From CAWUEX02 sp038148375 (GTDB lineage: Bacteria > Pseudomonadota > Alphaproteobacteria > Rhodospirillales > Rhodospirillaceae), in NCBI GenBank assembly GCA_038148375.1, contig JAYQVH010000015.1, positions 10,412 to 74,411 of the forward strand: a stretch of 64,000 nt of DNA, given 5' to 3'. The notes under the pieces are model-generated. The model did not search any database, was not told the origin of the DNA, and saw only the letters and a program-made list of their open reading frames with translations. Each line of letters begins with the position of its first letter. Position 1 is the stretch's first letter. A program made the position numbers and the translations under genes. Positions 55,893-63,341 of the stretch are shown one piece after another.

Positions 55893-56297
55893 TTAGCCGC
55901 CGTTACCAAGAGCAGTTTTCAGCATTTTCATATGAGACTGCATCAGGGTCACCGCGATGTTGTAGTCACCGCGCGTATCGCCGACTTTCTGCATCTGCTC
56001 TTCGAGAATGACTTGGTTTCCGTCAGGTGAGACCTCGAAGTTTCTCGGAACGCGACGCTCCCTGTAATCCTCTCGGTCCGGGACGGTACCTTTCATATGA
56101 GCGGGATTTGTCATCGCAACGCGAACCGGCGTGGTTTTGCGCAGTTCACGTCGAAAATCGATCTCTTTGAGATTTGTCGGTCTGTATTCCGGCGTATTCG
56201 CATTAACGACGTTTTGCGAAAGCAGTTTCTGACGCTGCGAAGCCCAATTCATCTTGGTCAACGCCATCTGGAACAGCTTGAGATTGCCGACGTCCAT
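55893..56297 (-). CDS. flgB: Flagellar basal-body rod protein FlgB
   Basis: A proximal rod protein of 134 residues and the first gene of the flgB-flgC-fliE-fliQ-fliR-flhB-cckA unit. LFQMALTKMNWASQRQKLLS and NVVNANTPEYRPTNLKEIDF are typical of FlgB, and the C-terminal helix has YNIAVTLMQSHMKMLKTAL. Complete. It is divergent from the FlhX gene across 324 bases. Confidence 0.95.
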   Translation of the reverse strand: MDVGNLKLFQMALTKMNWASQRQKLLSQNVVNANTPEYRPTNLKEIDFRRELRKTTPVRVAMTNPAHMKGTVPDREDYRERRVPRNFEVSPDGNQVILEEQMQKVGDTRGDYNIAVTLMQSHMKMLKTALGNGG

Positions 56298-56621
56298 AAT
56301 CCCGATCCTTGGACCACAGCCATGATGGCCATGCCTGCGGTCTGAAATGTCCCTTCCGGAGCCTACTTTCAGCTGACGAAAGATGCGCCCGGTTGCCTTG
56401 CGGCAGTTGCTTCACAGGGAGAAGCGGCCCTTACCAGGGTCGAGATTGGCGCCGGAATCTTAAGAATCCATGAATCGCAGAATTCTGGGGTTTTCAGGCA
56501 TTAGCGCCGGCCAGTTGGAGGGGCCAATTTAAGCGTTTCTTAAAGGCTATAGGGCAAATTTTGCCTAGTTTGAGGCCGTCTCATTGCTGAATGGGCACTG
56601 TGGCCTCAGTTTTAGCCGAGG
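56298..56621. promoter_or_regulatory. Divergent control region between flgB and the FlhX gene
   Basis: This 324-base stretch has no convincing gene. It must hold promoters for the two divergent flagellar units. I see a 13-base palindrome ggcaaattttgcc at 56553-56565 and A+T-rich patches around 56450-56490 and 56530-56570, but no clear sigma-54 or sigma-28 consensus. What is stated here about promoters is inferred from gene layout. Confidence 0.4.
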
Positions 56622-56969
56622 ATGGCTGCTGTGACTTCCGGCCGTAAAAAAAGTTCCGACTCGGGCAATTCCGACCCCGGCACGACGCCCCCAAAAACCA
56701 TCGCTGTTGCGCTAGAAGAACAGGATGGCGCAGCGCCGGCTGTCGTCGCATCTGGACGGGGCTTCGTCGCCGAGAAAATTCTAGAACTTGCCTTCGCCAA
56801 CGACGTCCGCGTGCGTGAGGACTCGGACTTGGTACAGATGCTCGCCGCTGTGGATGTCGACAGCCCGATTCCGACCGAGGCCTTCGCCGCTGTCGCGGAA
56901 GTCCTGTCGTATCTCTACAAGGCGAATGGCGCCGCCCCCCCGGACGGACTTGGAGAGTGGCGTGACTGA
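56622..56969 (+). CDS. FlhB C-terminal-like protein (FlhX/YlqH type)
   Basis: A 115-residue soluble protein similar to the cytoplasmic domain of FlhB. KTIAVALEEQDGAAPAVVASGRGFVAEKIL-type sequence is followed by ANDVRVREDSDLVQML and SPIPTEAFAAVAEVLSYLY, which align with the end of FlhB after the cleavage site. It lacks NPTH and membrane helices. Such proteins can partly replace the FlhB C-domain in some bacteria, according to work on FlhX. The stop overlaps the start of the next small gene. Confidence 0.88.
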   Translation: MAAVTSGRKKSSDSGNSDPGTTPPKTIAVALEEQDGAAPAVVASGRGFVAEKILELAFANDVRVREDSDLVQMLAAVDVDSPIPTEAFAAVAEVLSYLYKANGAAPPDGLGEWRD

Positions 56970-57066
56970 GCCGGCATTGACAGACGCTTCGGAAATCACT
57001 GTCGAGCTTGATAAGGTCGACTCACTGGTCCTCGCCGCCCAGCGACTGGTCAAAGATGGCCGCTGA
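56962..57066 (+). CDS. Short flagellar-associated ORF, probably 3'-truncated
   Basis: Only 34 residues, starting at a GTG that overlaps the FlhX stop and has GGAG upstream. The sequence ITVELDKVDSLVLAAQRLV then KDGR looks like the start of a roughly 100-residue helical protein that I believe often follows FlhX in this group and continues with a VDLSALE-like segment. Here it stops at once, exactly where the facing MotB-like gene also loses its proper end. I read both as cut at a shared join. Confidence 0.5.
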   Translation: MTEPALTDASEITVELDKVDSLVLAAQRLVKDGR

Positions 57067-57564
57067 TACCTGGCCGATAATCACTGCTTCATAGCGCGCA
57101 CCTGGCGGCGGTGAACTGACCGTCGCCACGATCCGATCGAGCATCGGCAGGGTCGGACGCAGATTGACACTGTCGCCCTCGAAAAATGCTTCGGTTGGCA
57201 CGTCCACATCATATCGTGTCCCGGCCAGCACCATACGGATCCGCTCAAGCGGAACGGCCGTGGCAAACATTGACGTCACATCGTCCTGAAAGCGACGCAT
57301 CTGACTTTCGGAACCGATGGCGTCGCGTGCGTCCGGGCCTTCGTCCGCGCCCGATACAGAAACGAAGGCGGCGACCACGCTATCGATGACGGCATCGCGG
57401 CGCGACGTATCAAACGAAGAAAAACTATTGAGAACAATGAAGAACGCGAACAGAAGGAGGTATAAAGACAGGAACAACCACGTCGATTGCTCGTCACGCT
57501 TATCCCGCGTGCCGACGCTCTCGTGCGAAAACAGCGGAGCAACGATTTTGCCGCCGGTGTTCAT
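57022..57564 (-). CDS. MotB/OmpA-like flagellar protein, 3'-truncated
   Basis: A 180-residue reading frame. The N-terminus has a cytoplasmic lead (DKRDEQSTWLFLSLYLLLFAF) with one membrane helix of MotB style. Near the end it enters an OmpA-like start: AFFEGDSVNLRPTLPMLDRI and GARYEAVIIGQ. A complete protein would carry about 40-60 more residues of peptidoglycan-binding domain. Instead the frame runs on as VSAAIFDQSLGGEDQ, which is simply the reverse strand of the short gene at 56962. So true homology ends near 57068. Confidence 0.65.
   Translation of the reverse strand: MNTGGKIVAPLFSHESVGTRDKRDEQSTWLFLSLYLLLFAFFIVLNSFSSFDTSRRDAVIDSVVAAFVSVSGADEGPDARDAIGSESQMRRFQDDVTSMFATAVPLERIRMVLAGTRYDVDVPTEAFFEGDSVNLRPTLPMLDRIVATVSSPPPGARYEAVIIGQVSAAIFDQSLGGEDQ
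57060..57075. other. Join between two truncated convergent genes
   Basis: Homologous sequence of the plus-strand short gene ends at about 57063, and that of the minus-strand MotB-like gene ends at about 57068. The two coding regions meet tail to tail with no intergenic sequence. This is a left border of the 3.5-kb flagellar block. Confidence 0.55.
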
Positions 57565-57603
57565 ACTGTCCCTTCTCCCCCGCGCGGTTCCGCGTGAACC
57601 GGT

Positions 57604-57996
57604 TTAGGTTTCGCCGAAAACTCTCTCGATCTCGGAATTGAGGTCAGACGCCGAGAACGGCTTGACCAAAAACCCCGACACACCGGCGGCTTCGGCAGCC
57701 GCCTGTTTTTCGGGCGAGGGCTCTGCGGTCATCAGAATAAAAGTCACCGCTTGAAACCGATCGTCCGACTTTAACGTGGTGAGAACTTCCAATCCCGTCA
57801 TCGGATCCATATTCCAATCCGATATGACCAAATCGTACCCACCTGCCGCCGCTATCTGGTTCAAGGCATCCGGCCCTGACGACACTTCGTCGACGGGCGC
57901 GAAACCTTGGCTGCGGAGAAGGTTGGCGACGGATCGGCGCATCACGGACATATCGTCGACCACAAGGGCAGACTTGGTTGGTGCGTCGTTCGTCAC
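57604..57996 (-). CDS. CheY-like single-domain response regulator
   Basis: A 130-residue receiver with all key residues: acidic pair in LVVDDMSVMRR, phosphorylation site in LVISDWNMDPMTG, Thr in ILMTAEPS and Lys in LVKPFSASD. The SDWNMPxMxG form is close to CheY proper, here with Asp in place of Pro after the Met. It stands among flagellar motor genes, so a role in motor control is likely. 39 bases upstream of the MotB-like fragment. Confidence 0.93.
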   Translation of the reverse strand: MTNDAPTKSALVVDDMSVMRRSVANLLRSQGFAPVDEVSSGPDALNQIAAAGGYDLVISDWNMDPMTGLEVLTTLKSDDRFQAVTFILMTAEPSPEKQAAAEAAGVSGFLVKPFSASDLNSEIERVFGET

Positions 57997-58153
57997 GGCC
58001 TTCTCTCACCTGTTCCAGACAGACGGACCGCATCGTTGATCGTACGATCCATTGGTTAGCGAGCGGTTAACAGCGGCGGGGGATGAATCTGAATTTCGCT
58101 TTGGAATCTGAGCCTTAGAGAGCCTGACGCGCCGAGCCGCCGGAGACCGGCTG

Positions 58154-58939
58154 TCAGCCCTGGGGCTCTCCGGCTAGACCCGGAAGCTTCGTGCGCGTGG
58201 AAAGAGCTTCAGTGACCGATGTCGCCTTCATGGCATCCATTTCGGCCAGGATGGGCGCAACTTTGTTTTCGCGCATGCTTTCGACAATGGTCAGCAGAAT
58301 GGGCATATCCAGGTCGTTGAAGATACGCGCCGCATCCTTAGGCTTCATGGCGCCGTAAATATTGACCATTTGCATGACCTGCTGCTGCTCCTGTTCGTCG
58401 ACTTCCGCGACGAGATCGGACAGCGCCTTCTCAAGCTCCTGCAATTCGGCGATTTTGCCGTCAATGCGGGTCTCCGCCGCACGCAGCATGGCCTCCCGAG
58501 CATCGAGATCCTTGGCACGGGATTCAATCTCCTGCCGGCGCTCGGACAGACGTTGCAGCAGTTCGAGTTCTGATCGGGTAAACGTCTGGTCTGTTAACGC
58601 CAGTTCTGGCTGCGCACCTGCAGACGGCATGATTTCGACATCATCTTCGGCGTTCGCCACCTCACCGTCTTCCACGGCGGGTTCGGCGTCAGCCTCTTCT
58701 GCGGGCGCAACTTCGGCCTGTTCCTGAGCGAAGGCAACCGATTGCCCGACATCAACCGACGCAATGATCGACTGCATATCCTTCACCACCACCGTCACGC
58801 GGAATCCAAGAACGCTCAAAGCAACCAAGATCATTATTGGAAGAATGCGCACAACAGGCGTGCGCGAGCGGCGCTTCTTGCTGCGCTTTGGTGCATTCGC
58901 GGGCCGGCTTGGACGGGGGTGGCGGCGGTTTTGGGTCAT
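58154..58939 (-). CDS. motE: MotE-like flagellar motor protein (MgtE-N-like domain)
   Basis: A 261-residue periplasmic protein anchored by one helix (VVRILPIMILVALSVLGFRV). A long coiled coil follows (about 120-185), then a C-terminal MgtE-N-like domain: VNIYGAMKPKDAARIFNDLD, then VESMRENKVAPILAEMDAMK. MotE stabilises MotC/MotB complexes in rhizobia and is common next to fliM in alphaproteobacteria. Complete; 26 bases separate it from the gene upstream. Confidence 0.9.
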   Translation of the reverse strand: MTQNRRHPRPSRPANAPKRSKKRRSRTPVVRILPIMILVALSVLGFRVTVVVKDMQSIIASVDVGQSVAFAQEQAEVAPAEEADAEPAVEDGEVANAEDDVEIMPSAGAQPELALTDQTFTRSELELLQRLSERRQEIESRAKDLDAREAMLRAAETRIDGKIAELQELEKALSDLVAEVDEQEQQQVMQMVNIYGAMKPKDAARIFNDLDMPILLTIVESMRENKVAPILAEMDAMKATSVTEALSTRTKLPGLAGEPQG

Positions 58940-58965
58940 AACACGGGTGGTATCACAAAATTTAG

Positions 58966-59634
58966 TTATCGCGCAGACTGAAGTGCCTTGAGCAACTCCC
59001 GCTCCGCCTCGGAGCGGTCATCCTCAGATACAACAGACTCTGCCAAAGGGCGTGCGGTGCGGCCGAAATTCGGGCCCGGCTCGCGCTGCCCGGTGACTTT
59101 GGCCTCCGCTCTCGCGGCGCCAATCGCCGCGCGCAGGTCCAGGTCGTCATCGTCCGGAGGCGCCGCCGCATTCAATGCCGCACCCGCGAGAGTGCGCGAG
59201 GGCACCGTCGGGTCGGCTTGCGGCGCTGTGCGCAATGGCATTTGCGGCGCTTGGCGCACAGGTGCCGGCGCAGGTCCGGCCGGCGCCGAAGGCGCTTCAT
59301 TGACACGGCTGGTTCGCACCGCTCCTTCGAGCCGGTCTGCCGTTTCCTCCGCACGCTCGATCATAAACGCCAAATCGTCGCGCAGCGTATGGGCTTTCTC
59401 GACCCTTTCCTGAAGCGCGTTATTCGCTTCAAGGTTCGCTTTTTTCAGTTTTGGGATACCGGCTTCAGCGCGCATGGTCGCTTCATTAAAGCTGCTCACC
59501 ACCTTGGCCAGCTCATCCTTCGAATTGCGCAACGCACTGAGGCGGCGATTGAGAATGACGGCATAAATGATCGTCGGCACGAGCAAGAGAATGATCGCCA
59601 CGTCTAGCACTGTATTCAGTGGAAAATCGATCAT
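58966..59634 (-). CDS. DUF6468-type membrane protein of the fliM locus
   Basis: A roughly 222-residue protein with an N-terminal helix (VLDVAIILLLVPTIIYAVIL), then a conserved coiled coil (LSALRNSKDELAKVVSSFNE; LKKANLEANNALQERVEKA) and a low-complexity Ala/Pro tail. Proteins of this type sit between fliM and motE in many Rhodospirillales; their function is unknown to me. ATG at 59634 with GAGG upstream is preferred to the open frame from 59676. Confidence 0.82.
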   Translation of the reverse strand: MIDFPLNTVLDVAIILLLVPTIIYAVILNRRLSALRNSKDELAKVVSSFNEATMRAEAGIPKLKKANLEANNALQERVEKAHTLRDDLAFMIERAEETADRLEGAVRTSRVNEAPSAPAGPAPAPVRQAPQMPLRTAPQADPTVPSRTLAGAALNAAAPPDDDDLDLRAAIGAARAEAKVTGQREPGPNFGRTARPLAESVVSEDDRSEAERELLKALQSAR

Positions 59635-59782
59635 GAGTTCGCCTCTTCGCTTAATCCGCTCCGGCGCTCCTGCCAACCGCTCACGCTGGTGTGGTCAGAA
59701 AGGCCAATCCCATCACGGCCGACCTTAGAAGAAAGCTGATAATAAAGGGTTAAACACACCGGCGCCAAAAAAGGCCTAAACC

Positions 59783-60550
59783 CTAGGCGTCCTCTGAGGT
59801 TTTCTTCTTTTTCTTATGATCGACTCGGATCGCAATATTATTGCCCCGGCGGCCCATCCGGCCCTGGAACATGGGCACATCACCACAGCGGAGCTCGATG
59901 GCGGATTCCGGGTCCGTATTGAGCATCATGCGCGACCCAACCTTGAGATCTAGCACCTTTTTCAATGACATCCATTGGGTGTCCAGCACCGCCTCAAGCC
60001 CTACTTCCGTGAACCACATTTCCTCCGCCAAGTGGGTTTCCCAGATGGAGTCACGACCGAATTTTTCGCCCATGAACATCTGCAGCAACAGTTCACGGAC
60101 AGGTTCGAGAGTCGCGAACGGTATTAGAATCTCAAGGCGGCCGCCGCGGTCTTCCATGTCAATGCGCAAGCGCGCCACAATCGCCGCATTGGACGGCTGA
60201 GAAATGGTCGCAAACCGCGGATTTGTTTCGAGGCGGTCGAAGCGGAATGTTACCGGGGACAGCAGATCGAATGCGGCGGACAGGTCAGCGAGCACGACAT
60301 GAATCATGCGCTCGACCAGGGTGCGTTCGATTGTCGTGTACGGACGGCCTTCGACACGCATCGCCGCGGTACCACGTCGGCCGCCCAGGAGCACGTCGAC
60401 GATCGAGTAAATCATCGAGGAATCCACGGTCATCAGGCCATAGTTGTCCCATTCTTCAGCCTTGAAGACTGTCAGCATGGCCGGCAGCGGAATGGAGTTC
60501 AGGTAATCGCCGAAGCGCTGCGACAGAATATCGTCCAGAGACACTTCAAC
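59783..60550 (-). pseudogene. fliM: Flagellar motor switch protein FliM, 5'-truncated
   Basis: C-terminal two thirds of FliM. Homology starts abruptly at VEVSLDDILSQRFGDYLNSI and continues through AEEWDNYGLM, LLGGRRGTAAMRVEGRPYTT, EDRGGRLEILIPFATLEPVR and the C-terminal SpoA domain to a basic tail (DHKKKKKTSEDA). The first roughly 130 residues are absent, including the FliG/CheY-binding N-terminus (the usual LSQDEIDALL). The frame stays open to 60817, but that part is the reverse strand of the NTF2-like gene. A shorter product could start at an internal ATG. fliL, expected just upstream, is also absent. Confidence 0.88.
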
Positions 60551-60558
60551 GTCATGGA
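60546..60558. other. Join between two truncated divergent genes (fliM / NTF2-like)
   Basis: FliM homology on the minus strand begins at about 60550 and NTF2-like homology on the plus strand at about 60554. Both lack their 5' parts, and no promoter region lies between. This is the right border of the 3.5-kb flagellar block. Confidence 0.65.
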
Positions 60559-60868
60559 CCTGGAAGGCGCGATGCAAGGCCTGGACGACGAATTCACCAT
60601 GTACGAAATCACCGACGAAGGTGCCGAGGTGCGGGTACAGGGCATCGAACAAGTGCGCCAGGCTGTCGGTGGCGTGTTCGGCACCGGCAAATGGCTGGGC
60701 GCCAATGTCTACAAGTGGGGCCTGACCGACAACACGCTGGTGCAGATCGAGGAAGATTTCTTTGAAACCGAAGACGGTGGGCGGCGCTCCATCAAGACGT
60801 TGGTGGTATTCGAACACCGCGACGGTAAGCGCTGGCGCGAATGGCGCTTCAAGCCGCAGGATAAGTGA
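60554..60868 (+). CDS. NTF2/SnoaL-like protein, 5'-truncated
   Basis: A 104-residue remnant. DLEGAMQGLDDEFTMYEITD is the end of helix 1 and the first strand of an NTF2-like fold; GIEQVRQAVGGVFGTGKWLG and the sheet LVQIEEDFFETEDGG, TLVVFEHRDGKRWREWRF complete it. Relatives have about 20-25 more residues of N-terminal helix, which here are replaced by the reverse strand of fliM. The frame is open from 60299 but that part is not homologous. An ATG at 60554 could still give a product. Confidence 0.6.
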   Translation: MDLEGAMQGLDDEFTMYEITDEGAEVRVQGIEQVRQAVGGVFGTGKWLGANVYKWGLTDNTLVQIEEDFFETEDGGRRSIKTLVVFEHRDGKRWREWRFKPQDK

Positions 60869-61010
60869 GACGGCGCGCGTGAATCATCGCAACCGGGTTC
60901 ATTTCCGAAGAAATACTTTTATTCTCCTGTATAAGTGCGCGCGCGGCTGACCCGATTTAGCGGCCGCACACGCCGCCTCTCCTTGCACTGAACGATACAC
61001 ACCGTCTCGC

Positions 61011-61778
61011 ATGCCCATTAAAACCCCGCGCACAAAACCGGTTGTCCCGCTCGGCACCTTATGGTTTGCCACACCGGGACGGAATTATCTGAATGCGCTC
61101 CTGCGCAATGCGGTGGAGACAGCAAATCCTGAGTCCGTCCTGGACGCGGGCGCCGGCCTGTTGCGCAATTTCGAGCTTTTCACCGGCGCGTACACCGGGA
61201 TCGGGATTGACCGTATCGAGCTGCGCCGCGGCCTGGACATGAACGCCAACCTCATCACGCCGGACCGGATGCCGGTCGTATACGAACTCAATATGGATGA
61301 AGATTTCGGTTTTTTGGGTCCGTTTGATTTCTGTGCGTGCACCGCGACGTTACTGTACATGAAGGACAAACCGTATTCGCTGACGCAAATGACGGAAACG
61401 CTCAGCCTGGGCGGCAGTCTGTTTTTCGATATTGACGATATAGACCTCGGGAAAAGTCTGGCGCATGTCCTGGAGCCGCATTTCGAAAATACATATGTCA
61501 TTTATTTCGGCGGGCGCGACTTGCCACAGCTGCCTGAAGATGTGTGGCGCAAAGCATTGAGACGGCCGCCACAGGACACATACAACCTTGCGGAACTGAG
61601 TGATGCCGACCATGCGAGCTTACAGGCTTTGGTCGAGCAGGAGATGCAGTCGAGCGCCTCGCCCGAGGATAATCAATTTGTTCTCGTCTACGCCCAAGGC
61701 AAGAAAGCCGAATTCGCGCACCGGGAACCGCCATTTAAGTTCGTCGAGGAAGATCGCGTGTGGTGCCGCGTAAAATGA
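61011..61778 (+). CDS. Methyltransferase-like protein
   Basis: A 255-residue protein with a Rossmann-like core: SVLDAGAGLLRNFELF (a variant of SAM motif I), GIGIDRIELRRGLDMNANLI, then FDFCACTATLLYMKDKPYSL where motif IV is expected and GGSLFFDIDDID later. The glycine pattern of motif I is weaker than in standard enzymes, so SAM binding is probable but not certain. Its stop overlaps the ATG of the peptide-type binding protein (ATGA), an unusual partnership. Confidence 0.75.
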   Translation: MPIKTPRTKPVVPLGTLWFATPGRNYLNALLRNAVETANPESVLDAGAGLLRNFELFTGAYTGIGIDRIELRRGLDMNANLITPDRMPVVYELNMDEDFGFLGPFDFCACTATLLYMKDKPYSLTQMTETLSLGGSLFFDIDDIDLGKSLAHVLEPHFENTYVIYFGGRDLPQLPEDVWRKALRRPPQDTYNLAELSDADHASLQALVEQEMQSSASPEDNQFVLVYAQGKKAEFAHREPPFKFVEEDRVWCRVK

Positions 61779-63271
61779 GGCTGGGTCTACGCAGTCTCGC
61801 AGCGGCAATGCTCATTGCTGCGCTTGCGCATCCCGCAGCCGCTGCCGGCACCATGCGTTTCGTCATCAGCTCAATGCCGCCGGGCAACGGCAACCCGCAC
61901 ACTTCTGGCGGCTGGCCGGCCCTGCTGCTTTGGCCGGCGATGTTCGAAGCGCTGACGGAAATCGGGCCCGACGGCACGTTGCAGGGCCTGCTGGCGGACT
62001 CGTGGCGATACGAGGACGATACCAACTGGGTATTCGACCTTAAGGACGGGATTCGATTTTCCAACGGCGAGCCATTCGATGCCGAGGCCGCGGCAGCAAC
62101 CATCAACTTCCTGCTGACGGAACAGGGACAGACGTTTTCCGCGTACCGAGAGGTGCGTACAGTGGCCCGCGCCATACCGCGCGACCGGCTCACTCTGGAA
62201 GTGAAAACCAGCCAGCCCGACAGCATGATCCCCGGCCGCCTTGCCGGCGTACGGATGCTGCCCCGCGTCTACTTCGCCGAAGCCGGACCGGGTGCGTTTG
62301 GCCTCAACCCGCACGGCACCGGCCCGTTCGTCGCCGAGCGTTGGTCCAGTGGCCGCGTGACTTTCGTACGCAATCCTTTTGCTTGGCGGCCGGGACATCT
62401 GGACCGCGTCGACGTGGCGGCCGCACCGGACTCGACCTCGCGGGTTCAGGCTCTGATCTCCGGCGTGGTCGATGTTGCATTCGATCTCAGCCCGACAGAC
62501 GTCCAGCAGGCCGTAAGCGCCGGCGCAACTATTGAGTACCGCACGCGGGCATCGGTTCAAATGTGGAATTTCATCACCGAGCTCGAGAGCCCGCTGCAAG
62601 ACAAACGGGTGCGCCAAGCTCTGAATTATGCCGTGGATATGGAAACCATAGTCGCCACGCTGCTGCAGGGCATCACGGTACCCGCCAGTCAGGCGGCGGC
62701 GCGCGGGACCTTCGGCTACGACCCCGCGCTCAAGCCTTACCCCCATGACCCCGACAAAGCCCGGCAGCTTTTGACCGAGGCCGGATTTCCGATCGGGTTC
62801 GAGATTACGTTCCAGGTGTCGTCGTCCAACCCTGAAGAGGAAGCGATCTACCTTCAGGTCGTGCAGGATTTGAAGGCGGTTGGCGTCAACGTCGACCTTG
62901 TGAGCGTGCCGTATAATTCACAGTTGCGGATGGTGTATGGCGCGCCGTGGGAAGGCAAAGCCTTCAACATGAACTACGGCTCGCTGCCGTCGCTCGACCC
63001 GTTGTCGGCACAGCGCTATCACTCGTGTTTGTGGCAAGCACCGTGGATCTGCCGGCCGGATATCGCGGAACGCGTCCTCGCCGCCGACCGCATGTTTGAC
63101 ATGGACGAGCGGCGCGACATCGTACGTGGGATCCTGCGGGACCTGCACGATGATCCGCCGGGCATTTATCTCTATGACAATATCCATCCGGACGCACTGG
63201 GCCCGCGCGTCGCGCATTACGACGCACCATTCGGCTTTATCCAGTACCACACTCTGGCGGTGACGGACTGA
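61775..63271 (+). CDS. ABC transporter substrate-binding protein, family 5 (peptide/nickel type)
   Basis: A periplasmic binding protein of 498 residues with a signal peptide (LAAAMLIAALAHPAAAAG). Family 5 marks are the N-terminal NPHTSGGWPALLLWPAMFEA region, DGTLQGLLADSW, WVFDLKDGIRFSNGEPFDAE and KRVRQALNYAVDMETIV in the second lobe. It usually binds oligopeptides, opines or similar. The permease and ATPase genes are not here. The ATG at 61775 overlaps the methyltransferase stop, so both are translated together. Confidence 0.92.
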   Translation: MRLGLRSLAAAMLIAALAHPAAAAGTMRFVISSMPPGNGNPHTSGGWPALLLWPAMFEALTEIGPDGTLQGLLADSWRYEDDTNWVFDLKDGIRFSNGEPFDAEAAAATINFLLTEQGQTFSAYREVRTVARAIPRDRLTLEVKTSQPDSMIPGRLAGVRMLPRVYFAEAGPGAFGLNPHGTGPFVAERWSSGRVTFVRNPFAWRPGHLDRVDVAAAPDSTSRVQALISGVVDVAFDLSPTDVQQAVSAGATIEYRTRASVQMWNFITELESPLQDKRVRQALNYAVDMETIVATLLQGITVPASQAAARGTFGYDPALKPYPHDPDKARQLLTEAGFPIGFEITFQVSSSNPEEEAIYLQVVQDLKAVGVNVDLVSVPYNSQLRMVYGAPWEGKAFNMNYGSLPSLDPLSAQRYHSCLWQAPWICRPDIAERVLAADRMFDMDERRDIVRGILRDLHDDPPGIYLYDNIHPDALGPRVAHYDAPFGFIQYHTLAVTD

Positions 63272-63287
63272 CCACCGGCGAGCACAA

Positions 63288-63318
63288 AAAAAGCGCACCG
63301 CTAGCGGACGCGCTTTTT
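63288..63318. terminator. Terminator between the binding protein gene and dksA
   Basis: A 9-bp stem (aaaaagcgc at 63288-63296 with gcgcttttt at 63310-63318) encloses a smaller palindrome ccgctagcgg. A and T runs on both sides suit both convergent genes. Confidence 0.9.
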
Positions 63319-63341
63319 AAAATCCCGGCGTCAAACCCGGT

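Noticed and set aside
57066..60553. Simple inversion of the 3.5-kb flagellar block
   Set aside because: Flipping the block does not join any of the four truncated gene ends into a sensible protein.
60555..60817. N-terminal extension of FliM in the open minus-strand frame
   Set aside because: This part shows no FliM features and is exactly the reverse strand of an NTF2-like coding sequence.
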